This document shows positions 8,482 through 20,755 of a stretch of 64,000 nt of DNA, in pieces (the stretch's first letter is position 1; each line of letters begins with the position of its first letter). Where the stretch lies: assembly GCF_001425865.1 (NCBI RefSeq), contig NZ_LMDS01000005.1, positions 442,209-506,208 on the forward strand, read 5' to 3'. The notes beneath the pieces are model-generated. The model searched no databases. It was not told the origin of the DNA and saw nothing but the letters and a program-made list of their open reading frames with translations. Position numbers and translations under genes: made by a program. The stretch is from Rhizobacter sp. Root404 (GTDB taxonomy: Bacteria > Pseudomonadota > Gammaproteobacteria > Burkholderiales > Burkholderiaceae_C).

Positions 8482-9833
8482 CGTGCTGAGCGCGCCACCT
8501 TCTTGCTGACCGGCTTGCGGGCGGCCGGCTTGGCGGCAGCGGCGCGCGCCACAGGCTTCGCGGCCAGGGTCTTGGCGGCCGGCCTGGCGTCGGCGGCCTG
8601 GTGGCCGGCGATGAAATCGCGTACGCGCGGGTAGATCTTCTCGCGCCAGCGGCGGCCGGAGAAGATACCGTAGTGGCCGGCGCCGACCGCGTCGTAGTGG
8701 AACTGTCGGGTCTTCGGGATGCCGGTGCACAGGTCGTGCGCGGCGCGGGTCTGGCCGGCGCCGGAGATGTCGTCGAGCTCGCCTTCGATCGTCAGCAGCG
8801 CGGTGGTCTCGATGTCCTGCGGCTTGACCGGTTCGCCCGCGACCTTCCAGGTGCCGTTGACGAGCGCGAAATCCTGGAACACGGTCTTGATCGTGTCGAG
8901 GTAGTACTCGGCGGGCATGTCGAGCACGGCGTTGTACTCGTCGTAGAAGTCGCGGTGGAATTCGACGCTGTCGTCGTCACCGCGGACCAGGTCGAGGAAG
9001 TAGTCGTAGTGCGAGCTGAGGTGGCGGTCCGGGTTCATCGCGACGAAACCGGTGTGCTGCAGGAAGCCCGGGTACACCGCGCGCCCGGCGCCGGGGAAGT
9101 TGGTCGGCACCCGGTAGATCACGTTGTTCTGGAACCATTCGTACGGCTTGTTGGTCGCCAGGTTGTTGACGGCCGTCGGGCTCTTGCGGGCGTCGATCGG
9201 GCCGCCCATCATCGTCATCGTGCGCGGCGTGGCTTCGCCGCGGCTGGCCATCAGCGAGATCGCCGCGAGCACCGGCACGGTGGGCTGGCAGACCGACATG
9301 ACGTTGACGTCCGGACCGATATGGCGGATGAACTCCTGCACGTACGCGATGTAGTCGTCGAGGTGGAACGGGCCGACGTCCTTCGGCACCATGCGGGCGT
9401 CGGTCCAGTCGGTGATGAACACCTTGTGGTCCTTCAGCAGTTCGCGCACGGTCTCGCGCAGAAGCGTGGAATGGTGGCCGGACAGGGGCGCCACCACCAG
9501 CACGGTCGGCTGGTCCTTCAGCCGCGTCAGCACGCCGACGTTGTCGGTGAAGCGCTTGAAGCGCAGCAGGCGACAGAACGGCTTCTCGATCGCCACCTGC
9601 TGCTGCACCGCCACGTCGACGCCGTCGACCTTGACCGAGTTGATGCCGAACTCGGGCTTCTCGTATTCCTTGGACAGCCGGTGCATCAGGTCGAGCCCGG
9701 CCGAGACGCGTTGCGCACCGGGCGTGTGCGCGAACGGCGACAGCGGATGGTTGTAGAGCTTCGACGTCGCGCTGGCGAACTCGGCGAAGGGGCTCAGCAG
9801 CGCGCGCTGCGTTTCATAGAGCTGATACAGCAT
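8478..9833 (-). CDS. phaZ: Intracellular polyhydroxyalkanoate depolymerase
   Basis: 451-residue intracellular PHB depolymerase of the PhaZ1 type, which mobilises storage granules. It starts MLYQLYETQRALLSPFAEFA, typical for the family, and has the nucleophile motif SVCQPTV with Cys182 in place of the usual lipase-box serine. The histidine in GAGHYGIFSG and an aspartate in the EGELDDISGAG loop complete the likely triad. The last 35 or so residues are an unusual Lys/Ala/Pro tail (AAKPVARAAAAKPAARKP and further). An upstream frame extension to 9896 was not used because the family begins at this ATG. First gene of a string of 4-bp overlaps with rsxB and nth. Confidence 0.93.
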   Translation of the reverse strand: MLYQLYETQRALLSPFAEFASATSKLYNHPLSPFAHTPGAQRVSAGLDLMHRLSKEYEKPEFGINSVKVDGVDVAVQQQVAIEKPFCRLLRFKRFTDNVGVLTRLKDQPTVLVVAPLSGHHSTLLRETVRELLKDHKVFITDWTDARMVPKDVGPFHLDDYIAYVQEFIRHIGPDVNVMSVCQPTVPVLAAISLMASRGEATPRTMTMMGGPIDARKSPTAVNNLATNKPYEWFQNNVIYRVPTNFPGAGRAVYPGFLQHTGFVAMNPDRHLSSHYDYFLDLVRGDDDSVEFHRDFYDEYNAVLDMPAEYYLDTIKTVFQDFALVNGTWKVAGEPVKPQDIETTALLTIEGELDDISGAGQTRAAHDLCTGIPKTRQFHYDAVGAGHYGIFSGRRWREKIYPRVRDFIAGHQAADARPAAKTLAAKPVARAAAAKPAARKPVSKKVARSAR

Positions 9834-9961
9834 CTCGTGGCCTGGTGAGTGATTCGGCGCACGCCCGCGGGCATGCGGCAAAAAGCATTTGTGCAACGCA
9901 GCATTCTAGGCGCGCACGCACGATCTTGCAGCATCCGCTCGCGGGGTGAAACCCGAATCAG

Positions 9962-9978
9962 CGCCCCATTCAGGGGCG
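9962..9978 (-). terminator. Small GC hairpin behind the aminotransferase gene
   Basis: Inverted repeat CGCCCC / GGGGCG with a 5-nt loop, 12 nt after the aminotransferase stop. There is no T-run behind it, so termination is only possible, not shown. Confidence 0.3.
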
Positions 9979-9989
9979 TTCTCCACGCT

Positions 9990-11192
9990 TCAGGCCGAGA
10001 CTTGGGCGATCGCCGCCACAGTGGCGTCGATGTTTCGCGAATTGAGTGCCGCCACGCAGATCCGTCCGGAATCGACGCCGTAGATGCCGAACTCGTTCCG
10101 CAGCCGCTCCATCTGTGGCTTGGCCAGCCCGGAGTAGCTGAACATGCCTTTCTGACGCGTGATAAAGCTGAAATCCTGCTTCAGGCCCGCGGCCTCGAGC
10201 TTCGCGCGCAACGCCACCCGCATTTCCTTGATGCGCACGCGCATCGCGGCGAGTTCGCCCTCCCACATCTCGCGCAGCGCCGGCGTGTTCAGCACGAGGG
10301 CGACCACCTGGGCGCCGTGGGTCGGCGGGTTGGAGTAGTTGGTGCGGATCACGCGCTTGAGCTGGCTCAGCACCCGGGTGGCCTCTTCCCTGGAGTCGCA
10401 TACCACGCTGAGGGCGCCGACGCGCTCGCCGTAGAGCGAGAAGCTCTTCGAGAAGCTGGTCGCGACGAAGAACGCGATCCCGGCGGCCATGAACAGGTCG
10501 ACCGCCGCGCCGTCCTCCTTGATGCCCTCGCCGAAGCCCTGATAGGCCATGTCGAGGAACGGCACCAGGCCGCGCGCCTTGACCGCGGCGATCACTTGCG
10601 ACCACTGCGCGGTGGTGATGTCGTAGCCGGTCGGGTTGTGGCAGCAGGCGTGCAGCACGACGATCGTGCCGGCCGGGGCCGCGTTCAGGGCCGCGAGCAT
10701 GCCGTCGAAGTTGATCCCGCGGCTGACGGCGTCGTAGTACGGATACTGCTCGACGACGAAGCCGGCACCCTCGAACAGCGCCCGATGGTTCTCCCAGCTC
10801 GGGTCGCTGATCAGCACCTTGGCAGCCGGGTTCATGCGCTTGAGCAGGTCGGCGCCGACCTTCAGGCCGCCGGTACCGCCGAGCGCCTGGATGGTTGCGA
10901 TCCGGCCGGCCTTGACGGCCTCGCTGTCGGCGCCGAACACCAGGCCCTGGACCGCCTTGTCGTACGCGGCGATGCCGTCGATCGGCAGGTAACCCCTTGC
11001 CTTCGGCGCTTCCATCATCATCTTCTCCGCAGCCTGCACGCATTCGAGCAGCGGAAGCTTGCCGTTGTCGTCGAAGTAGACGCCGACGCCCAGGTTGACC
11101 TTGGCCGGGTTCGGGTCGGCGTTGAACTGCTCGTTCAGGCCCAGGATCGGGTCGCGGGGCGCCATTTCAACGGCGGCGAAGAGGGTAGACAT
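9990..11192 (-). CDS. Aromatic amino acid / aspartate aminotransferase
   Basis: 400-residue class I PLP aminotransferase of the AspC/TyrB subgroup, converting aspartate or aromatic amino acids and 2-oxoglutarate to the oxo acids and glutamate. It starts MSTLFAAVEMAPRDPILGLN and shows NLGVGVYFDDNGKLPLL, the HACCHNPTGYDIT loop, the PLP lysine K249 in SFSKSFSLYGERVG and the C-terminal QKGMFSYSGL arginine-site region. An AAGGA sequence precedes the ATG. Divergent from uvrB across an 87-bp gap. Whether it prefers aspartate or tyrosine cannot be decided by eye, so no symbol is given. Confidence 0.92.
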   Translation of the reverse strand: MSTLFAAVEMAPRDPILGLNEQFNADPNPAKVNLGVGVYFDDNGKLPLLECVQAAEKMMMEAPKARGYLPIDGIAAYDKAVQGLVFGADSEAVKAGRIATIQALGGTGGLKVGADLLKRMNPAAKVLISDPSWENHRALFEGAGFVVEQYPYYDAVSRGINFDGMLAALNAAPAGTIVVLHACCHNPTGYDITTAQWSQVIAAVKARGLVPFLDMAYQGFGEGIKEDGAAVDLFMAAGIAFFVATSFSKSFSLYGERVGALSVVCDSREEATRVLSQLKRVIRTNYSNPPTHGAQVVALVLNTPALREMWEGELAAMRVRIKEMRVALRAKLEAAGLKQDFSFITRQKGMFSYSGLAKPQMERLRNEFGIYGVDSGRICVAALNSRNIDATVAAIAQVSA

Positions 11193-11279
11193 GGTCCGTC
11201 CTTGTCAGTAGAGAAGCGTTTGCGTTTCCGTTAACCTGTCTGGTTGCCCGACAGGGAAAACCACGAGATTTTATCTGCC

Positions 11280-13391
<2,112 letters not shown>

Positions 13392-13477
13392 CCGGGGTGC
13401 TCCCGGGTGCGCCAAATCCGCACCTGCGTCAAGGGAACTTCCGCGGCCAATCCAGACCGAATTTGTCAGCTTCGGCT

Positions 13478-13501
13478 ATACTTGACGAAACTACTCGGAA
13501 T
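13478..13501 (+). promoter_or_regulatory. Putative IscR type 1 binding site upstream of iscR
   Basis: ATACTTGAC-GAAACTA-CTCGGAAT resembles the IscR type 1 motif (ATASYYGACTR-N4-YAGTCRRSTAT), with an intact left half and an imperfect right half. It lies about 90 nt before iscR, where holo-IscR represses the isc operon in other proteobacteria. A TATACT hexamer overlaps its left edge. Reading by eye only. Confidence 0.5.
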
Positions 13502-13589
13502 CAGCGGTTGCCCCGCCGAGACCGGGCGTCGAGCGAGTCGGAGAGGCCATTTTGCAGCCCAACCGCCGACACAGGCTAAGGAGAATTCA

Positions 13590-14123
13590 ATGCGTCTGAC
13601 CACCAAGGGCCGTTTTGCGGTGACCGCCATGATCGACCTCGCGTTGCGCGAGCACACCGGCCCCGTCGCATTGGCCGCGATCAGTGGCCGGCAACAGATT
13701 TCGCTGTCTTACCTGGAGCAGCTGTTCGGCAAGCTGCGCCGCCATGAGCTCGTGGAGAGCACGCGCGGCCCGGGTGGCGGTTACTCGCTCGGCCGCAAGG
13801 CCGAGGAGATCACGGTCGCCGACATCATCGTCGCGGTCGACGAGCCGATCGACGCCACCGGTTGTGCGGGCAAGGAAAACTGCATGGGCGAAGACTCGGG
13901 CCGCTGCATGACGCACGACCTGTGGGCGAGCCTCAATTCCAAGATGATCGAGTTCCTCGACTCGGTCTCGCTGCGCAAGCTGGTCGACGAGCAGCTCGCG
14001 AAGGGCGTGTCGATCGAGGAGCACCCGGTGAAGCGCGCGATCTCGACGCAACCGGTCGTCAAGCCGATCAAGATCACTGCGCCGAACAGCGTCTTCGCCC
14101 TCGGCGCGGCGTTCAACAAGTAA
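13590..14123 (+). CDS. iscR: Iron-sulfur cluster regulator IscR
   Basis: 177-residue Rrf2-family winged-helix repressor that carries a [2Fe-2S] cluster and represses the isc operon when clusters are sufficient. It opens MRLTTKGRFAVTAMIDLALR, with a wing RGPGGGYSLGR. The cluster ligands are CAGKENC...C followed by MTH: three cysteines and a histidine, with seven residues between the second and third cysteine rather than the five of E. coli IscR. AAGGAG stands 6 nt before the ATG. The C-terminal tail of about 30 residues is longer than in E. coli. First gene of the operon. Confidence 0.95.
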   Translation: MRLTTKGRFAVTAMIDLALREHTGPVALAAISGRQQISLSYLEQLFGKLRRHELVESTRGPGGGYSLGRKAEEITVADIIVAVDEPIDATGCAGKENCMGEDSGRCMTHDLWASLNSKMIEFLDSVSLRKLVDEQLAKGVSIEEHPVKRAISTQPVVKPIKITAPNSVFALGAAFNK

Positions 14124-14175
14124 TTTCGAAGGCAGGGCAGCGCGGTCTCGGACCGCGCCGCCGGGACGAACTCGC

Positions 14176-15396
14176 ATGGACATGACCCCGCACTTCCCGA
14201 TCTACATGGACTACGGCGCCACGACGCCTGTGGACCAGCGCGTCGTCGACGCGATGATCCCGTGGCTGCGCGAGCACTTCGGCAACCCGGCGTCGCGCAG
14301 CCATGCGTGGGGCTGGGAGGCGGAAGCCGCGGTCGAGAAGGCGCGAGAGCAGGTGGCGGCGCTGGTCGGAGCCGATCCGCGCGAGATCGTCTGGACTTCG
14401 GGCGCGACCGAATCGATCAACCTCGCGCTGAAAGGCGCGGCGCAGTTCTACAAGACCCGCGGCAAGCACCTCATCACGCTGAAGACCGAGCACAAGGCCG
14501 TGCTCGACACGATGCGCGAGTTGGAGCGCCAGGGCTTCGAGGTCACCTACCTCGATGTGCAGGAAGACGGCCTGGTCGACCTGGCGAAGCTGGAGGCGGC
14601 GATCCGTCCCGACACGATCCTGATCTCGGTGCTGTTCGTCAACAACGAGATCGGCGTGATCCAGGACATCCCGACGATCGGCAAGATGTGCCGCGAGCGC
14701 GGGATCATCTTCCACGTCGACGCGGCGCAGGCCACCGGCAAGGTCGACATCGACCTGGCCAACCTGCCGGTCGACCTGATGAGCCTGGCCTCGCACAAGA
14801 CGTATGGCCCGAAGGGCATCGGCGCGCTGTTCGTGCGGCGCAAGCCGCGCGTGCGGATCGAGGCGCAGATGCACGGCGGCGGCCACGAGCGCGGCATGCG
14901 CTCGGGCACGCTGGCGACGCACCAGATCGTCGGCATGGGCGAGGCTTATCGGCTCGCCAAGCTCGAGATGGGCGCGGAGCGCGAGCGAATCCGAATGCTG
15001 TCGCAGCGGCTGATCGACGGCCTGTCGGACATCGAGCAGGTGTTCCTGAACGGCCACCCGACGCAGCGGGTGCCGCACAACGTCAACATGAGCTTCAACT
15101 TCGTCGAAGGCGAGTCGCTGATCATGGGCATCAAGGGGATCGCGGTGTCGTCGGGCTCGGCCTGCACGTCGGCGAGCCTGGAGCCGAGCTACGTGCTGCG
15201 CGCGCTCGGCCGCAGCGACGAACTCGCGCACAGCAGCCTGCGCATGACGATCGGCCGGTTCACGACGGTCGAGGAAATCGATTACGTGATCACGACCTTG
15301 AAGGACCGCGTGGCCAAGCTGCGCGAACTGTCCCCGCTGTGGGACATGTTCAAGGAAGGCATCGACATCAGCACCATCCAGTGGGCTGAGCACTAG
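14176..15396 (+). CDS. iscS: Cysteine desulfurase IscS
   Basis: 406-residue PLP enzyme that takes sulfur from cysteine and passes it as persulfide to IscU and other acceptors. It starts MDMTPHFPIYMDYGATTPVD, with the PLP lysine in SLASHKTYGPKGIGAL and the catalytic cysteine in SSGSACTSASLEPSYVL. Length matches the IscS group I family. A second in-frame ATG two codons on is also possible. Second gene of the isc operon, 52 nt behind iscR, 9 nt before iscU. Confidence 0.96.
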   Translation: MDMTPHFPIYMDYGATTPVDQRVVDAMIPWLREHFGNPASRSHAWGWEAEAAVEKAREQVAALVGADPREIVWTSGATESINLALKGAAQFYKTRGKHLITLKTEHKAVLDTMRELERQGFEVTYLDVQEDGLVDLAKLEAAIRPDTILISVLFVNNEIGVIQDIPTIGKMCRERGIIFHVDAAQATGKVDIDLANLPVDLMSLASHKTYGPKGIGALFVRRKPRVRIEAQMHGGGHERGMRSGTLATHQIVGMGEAYRLAKLEMGAERERIRMLSQRLIDGLSDIEQVFLNGHPTQRVPHNVNMSFNFVEGESLIMGIKGIAVSSGSACTSASLEPSYVLRALGRSDELAHSSLRMTIGRFTTVEEIDYVITTLKDRVAKLRELSPLWDMFKEGIDISTIQWAEH

Positions 15397-15405
15397 GAGT
15401 ACGAC

Positions 15406-15792
15406 ATGGCATACAGCGAAAAAGTGGTCGAGCATTACGAGAATCCCCGCAACGTCGGCTCGTTCGACAAGGGCGACGACTCGGTCGGCACCGGCATGGT
15501 CGGCGCGCCGGCCTGCGGCGACGTGATGAAGCTGCAGATCAAGGTGAACCCGGTGACGGGCCTGATCGAAGACGCCAAGTTCAAGACCTACGGCTGCGGC
15601 TCGGCGATCGCGTCGAGCTCGCTCGTCACCGAGTGGGTCAAGGGCAAGTCGCTCGACGAGGCACTGACGATCAAGAACACCCACATCGCCGAGGAACTGG
15701 CGCTGCCGCCGGTCAAGATCCACTGCTCGATCCTGGCGGAAGACGCGATCAAGGCGGCGGTGAACGACTACAAGGCCAAGAAAGCGCACTGA
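15406..15792 (+). CDS. iscU: Iron-sulfur cluster scaffold IscU
   Basis: 128-residue scaffold on which [2Fe-2S] clusters are built. The three ligand cysteines are in GAPACGDVMK, TYGCGSAIASSS and KIHCSILAED. The LPPVK motif recognised by the HscA chaperone is present just before the third cysteine, agreeing with hscBA downstream. AGGAG lies 7 nt ahead of the ATG. Confidence 0.97.
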   Translation: MAYSEKVVEHYENPRNVGSFDKGDDSVGTGMVGAPACGDVMKLQIKVNPVTGLIEDAKFKTYGCGSAIASSSLVTEWVKGKSLDEALTIKNTHIAEELALPPVKIHCSILAEDAIKAAVNDYKAKKAH

Positions 15793-15797
15793 TCGTC

Positions 15798-16121
15798 ATG
15801 GCAGTCACCCTCACCGAAGCCGCGGCTCGCCATGTCTCGCGCTACATCACGAAGCGTGGCAAGGGCGTGGGCGTGCGGCTGGGCGTCAAGACGACTGGCT
15901 GCTCGGGCCTGGCCTACAAGCTCGAGTACGCCGACGACTTCGCGCCCGAAGACACGGTGTTCGAAGGCCACGGCGTCAAGGTGCTGGTCGATCCGAAGAG
16001 CCTGCCCTACATCGACGGCACCGAGCTTGATTTCGTCCGCGAGGGGCTGAACGAGGGCTTCAAGTTCCACAACCCGCGCGAGAAGGACCGCTGCGGCTGC
16101 GGCGAATCGTTCCGCGTGTGA
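15798..16121 (+). CDS. iscA: Iron-sulfur assembly protein IscA
   Basis: 107-residue A-type carrier that transfers clusters or iron to target proteins. It begins MAVTLTEAAARHVSRYITKR and has the conserved cysteines in KTTGCSGLAYKLEY and RCGCGESFRV at the C-terminus. The ATG is 5 nt behind the iscU stop. A terminator-like hairpin follows the gene, separating it from hscB. Confidence 0.95.
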   Translation: MAVTLTEAAARHVSRYITKRGKGVGVRLGVKTTGCSGLAYKLEYADDFAPEDTVFEGHGVKVLVDPKSLPYIDGTELDFVREGLNEGFKFHNPREKDRCGCGESFRV

Positions 16122-16137
16122 GCCGTCGATTCGCTTG

Positions 16138-16166
16138 CAAAGGCGCGGCCGTGGTCGCGCCTTTTT
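16138..16166 (+). terminator. Intrinsic terminator-like hairpin inside the isc operon
   Basis: Nine-base-pair stem AAAGGCGCG / CGCGCCTTT around an 8-nt loop, ending in five consecutive T. It lies between iscA and hscB and stops only 4 nt before the hscB ATG. It fits a partial terminator that would lower hscB-hscA-fdx expression relative to iscRSUA. Confidence 0.65.
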
Positions 16167-16170
16167 GTTG

Positions 16171-16695
16171 ATGCCCATGAACCTCGCCAGCACCGACTTC
16201 GAACTGTTCGACATCGCACCGCGCTTCGCGCTGGATCGCGCCGCGCTGGATGCGCGCTGGCGTGCGCTGCAGGGCGAGGTCCATCCCGACAGGTTCGCGG
16301 CCGAGGGCGCCGCCGCGCAGCGCGTGGCGATGCAGTGGGCGGTGCGCGTCAACGAGGCCTATCAGCGCCTGAAGGACCCCGTCAAGCGCGCCGCGTACCT
16401 GTGCGAACTGAACGGCGCGCCGATCGAGGCCGAGAACAACACCGCGATGCCAGCCGCGTTCCTGATGCAGCAGATGGAATGGCGCGAGGCGCTCGACGAC
16501 GCGGCGACGTTGGCGCAGGTCGAGGCGCTGGCCGACGAGGTGTCGTCGCATGGCAAGTCGGCCCTGGCGACGCTGCAGGCCACGCTCGACGAACGGCACG
16601 ACTACGCCGCCGCCGCACAGCAGGTCAGAGCCCTCATGTTCAGCGAGCGCTTTGCGCACGACATCGATAAGCGCCTGGAAGCGCTGGGACAATAA
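16171..16695 (+). CDS. hscB: Fe-S co-chaperone HscB
   Basis: 174-residue J-domain co-chaperone that brings IscU to HscA. It has TDFELFDIAPRFALDRAALD, the HPDRF tripeptide region of the J domain (HPD intact), and a C-terminal three-helix IscU-binding domain. Two ATGs (16171 and 16177) are possible; neither has a visible Shine-Dalgarno sequence, because the space is taken by the T-tract of the hairpin just upstream. Part of iscRSUA-hscBA-fdx. Confidence 0.92.
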   Translation: MPMNLASTDFELFDIAPRFALDRAALDARWRALQGEVHPDRFAAEGAAAQRVAMQWAVRVNEAYQRLKDPVKRAAYLCELNGAPIEAENNTAMPAAFLMQQMEWREALDDAATLAQVEALADEVSSHGKSALATLQATLDERHDYAAAAQQVRALMFSERFAHDIDKRLEALGQ

Positions 16696-16699
16696 CGCG

Positions 16700-18556
<1,857 letters not shown>

Positions 18557-18570
18557 AGAGAATCGTCCCC

Positions 18571-18909
18571 ATGCCCATCATCAAGATCCTGCCGCACGCC
18601 GAGTACTGTCCCGACGGCGCGCAGATCGAGGCGCCGAGCGGCACGTCGATCTGCGAGGCGCTGCTCGACCATCACATCAACATCGAGCACGCCTGCGAGC
18701 TGAGCTGCGCCTGCACCACCTGCCACGTCGTCGTGCGCCAGGGCCTGGCGTCGCTCGGCGAGATGGACGAGGCCGAGGAAGACCTGCTCGACCGCGCGTG
18801 GGGCCTGGAGCCGAATTCACGTCTGTCGTGCCAGGCGATCCTGTCGAACCAGGACGTGACGATCGAGATTCCGAAGTACACGATCAACCACGCCAAGGAA
18901 GGGCACTGA
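18571..18909 (+). CDS. fdx: ISC-type [2Fe-2S] ferredoxin
   Basis: 112-residue adrenodoxin-type ferredoxin supplying electrons for cluster assembly. It starts MPIIKILPHAEYCPDGAQIE and has the ligands C-x5-C-x2-C (CELSCACTTC) plus a distal cysteine in SRLSCQAIL. Last gene of the isc operon here; no iscX homologue follows, since the next gene block is kdp. Confidence 0.95.
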   Translation: MPIIKILPHAEYCPDGAQIEAPSGTSICEALLDHHINIEHACELSCACTTCHVVVRQGLASLGEMDEAEEDLLDRAWGLEPNSRLSCQAILSNQDVTIEIPKYTINHAKEGH

Positions 18910-18943
18910 CCGACGCGCGAGCGCGGCCGGTCTTGATGCTTTC

Positions 18944-18972
18944 TTGACGCGCCTCGGCGCAGTCTCTACACC
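18944..18972 (+). promoter_or_regulatory. Candidate kdp promoter
   Basis: TTGACG and TACACC separated by 17 bp, about 60 nt before kdpA. The -10 is weak, as expected for a promoter that needs the activator KdpE, but the assignment rests on hexamer similarity alone. Confidence 0.35.
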
Positions 18973-19004
18973 GATTTGACGCGGCCCTCGCCACCATTCG
19001 AGGC

Positions 19005-19037
19005 ATGAAAGTGTCTCGAAAGGTCGGTGTCGAATGA
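19005..19037 (+). other. Ten-codon open frame overlapping the kdpA start
   Basis: ATG followed by KVSRKVGVE and a TGA that overlaps the kdpA ATG (ATGA). It sits where kdpF is found in other bacteria, but it is short and basic, not a hydrophobic membrane peptide like KdpF. It could be a coupling leader or chance. Confidence 0.25.
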
Positions 19038-20755
19038 ACGCCTCGGCGTGGACCCAGCTGGTGGTCTTTCTCGCTGTGCTCGCGGCGATTGCGTGGCCGC
19101 TCGGCCGCTGGATTGCTCTGCTCGCGGACGGGCGAATGCCGACGTGGCTCGCGCCGCTGGTGCGCGCCGAGCACGTCCTTTATCGGCTCGCGGGCGTGGA
19201 CGTCGCGGCGCCGTCGGGGTGGAAGCCGTATGCCATCGGCCTGCTCGCGTTCAATGCGCTCGGCGTGGTCGTCGTCTTCGCGCTGCAACTGCTGCAGGGT
19301 GCCTTGCCGCTGAACCCGCAGGCGCTGCCCGGCATCGGCGTCGATTCGGCGTTCAACACCGCGATCAGCTTCGTCACCAACACGAACTGGCAGGGCTACG
19401 CCGGCGAAACGACGATGAGCTACCTGACCCAGATGCTCGCGCTGACCGTGCAGAATTTCCTGTCCGCGGCGAGCGGCATCGCGGTCGCGTTCGCATTGAT
19501 CCGCGGCTTTGCTGCGCGCTCGACCGGCGCCGTCGGCAACGTGTGGGCCGACCTGACACGCGTCACGCTCTACCTGCTGCTGCCGCTTTCGCTGGTGTTC
19601 GCGCTGGTGCTGGCCGGCCAGGGCGTGATCCAGAACTTCGACGCCTACCGCGACGTCAGGACGCTGGAAGGCGGCATGCAACAGATCGCGATGGGCCCGG
19701 TCGCCTCGCAGGAAGCGATCAAGATGCTCGGCACCAACGGCGGCGGGTTCTTCAACGCCAACTCGGCGCATCCTTTCGAGAACCCGACGGCGCTCGCCAA
19801 TGCATTGCAGATGCTGGCGATCTTCCTGATCCCGGCGGCGCTGGTCTTCGCGTTCGGCCGGCTGGTCGGCGACATGCGGCAGGGCTGGGCGGTGCTCGCG
19901 GCGATGACAGTCCTGTTCGTCGCCGCGGTGCTGATCGCCACACCCGCCGAGCAGGCAGGCAACCTGCAGTTCACGGGGCTCGGCATCGATCAGTCGGCCT
20001 CCGTGTTTCAGCCGGGCGGCAACATGGAGGGCAAGGAGGCGCGCTTCGGCATCAATGCGAGCACGCTGTTCGCCGTCGTCACCACGGCGGCATCCTGCGG
20101 TGCCGTGAATGCGATGCACGACTCCTTCACCGCGCTGGGCGGCGCGGTGCCGCTCGCACTGATCCAGCTCGGCGAGGTCGTGTTCGGCGGCGTCGGCTCG
20201 GGCCTGTACGGGATGCTAGTGTTCGCGATTCTCGCGGTCTTCATCGCCGGGCTGATGATCGGCCGCACGCCCGAGTACCTGGGCAAGAAGATCGAGTCCT
20301 TCGAGATGAAGATGACCTCGGTCGCGATCCTGGTCACGCCGATCCTCGTGCTCGGCTGCACGGCGCTGGCGGTCAGCGTCGAGGCAGGCCGGGCCGGCAT
20401 CGCGAACCCCGGGCCGCACGGCTTCTCCGAAATCCTCTACGCGTTCAGCTCGGCCGCCAACAACAACGGCAGCGCGTTCGCCGGGCTGTCCGCGAACACG
20501 CCGTTCTACAACCTCTTGCTGGCCGTCGCGATGGCGGTCGGTCGCTTCGCAGTGATCGTGCCCGTGCTCGCCATCGCGGGCAGCCTGGCGGCAAAGCAGC
20601 GGCTGCCCGTCACGGCCGGCACGCTGCCGACGCATGGCCCGCTGTTCGTCGCGCTGCTGATCGGTGCGGTTCTGCTGGTCGGCTTGTTGAATTACGTGCC
20701 GGCGCTCGCGCTCGGCCCGGTCGTCGAGCACGTCATGCAGGGAGCGCCGCGATGA
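19034..20755 (+). CDS. kdpA: Potassium-transporting ATPase subunit KdpA
   Basis: 573-residue channel-like subunit that selects and translocates K+ in the KdpFABC pump. Ten hydrophobic segments are visible, with the family's selectivity-filter-like loops: NTAISFVTNTNWQGYAGE, LGTNGGGFFNANSAHPFENP and SSAANNNGSAFAGL. It starts MNASAWTQLVVFLAVLAAIA. The kdpB ATG overlaps its stop. No kdpF is recognisable in front. Expression is expected under low K+ through KdpD/KdpE at the end of the same gene string. Confidence 0.97.
   Translation: MNASAWTQLVVFLAVLAAIAWPLGRWIALLADGRMPTWLAPLVRAEHVLYRLAGVDVAAPSGWKPYAIGLLAFNALGVVVVFALQLLQGALPLNPQALPGIGVDSAFNTAISFVTNTNWQGYAGETTMSYLTQMLALTVQNFLSAASGIAVAFALIRGFAARSTGAVGNVWADLTRVTLYLLLPLSLVFALVLAGQGVIQNFDAYRDVRTLEGGMQQIAMGPVASQEAIKMLGTNGGGFFNANSAHPFENPTALANALQMLAIFLIPAALVFAFGRLVGDMRQGWAVLAAMTVLFVAAVLIATPAEQAGNLQFTGLGIDQSASVFQPGGNMEGKEARFGINASTLFAVVTTAASCGAVNAMHDSFTALGGAVPLALIQLGEVVFGGVGSGLYGMLVFAILAVFIAGLMIGRTPEYLGKKIESFEMKMTSVAILVTPILVLGCTALAVSVEAGRAGIANPGPHGFSEILYAFSSAANNNGSAFAGLSANTPFYNLLLAVAMAVGRFAVIVPVLAIAGSLAAKQRLPVTAGTLPTHGPLFVALLIGAVLLVGLLNYVPALALGPVVEHVMQGAPR

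Noticed and set aside
11235..11255. CCTGTC / GACAGG repeat upstream of uvrB as a LexA box
   Set aside because: The CTGT and ACAG arms are 11 bases apart, not eight, so the spacing does not fit LexA.
19005..19037. kdpF
   Set aside because: The only frame in front of kdpA is ten codons long and basic; KdpF is a hydrophobic peptide of about 29 residues.
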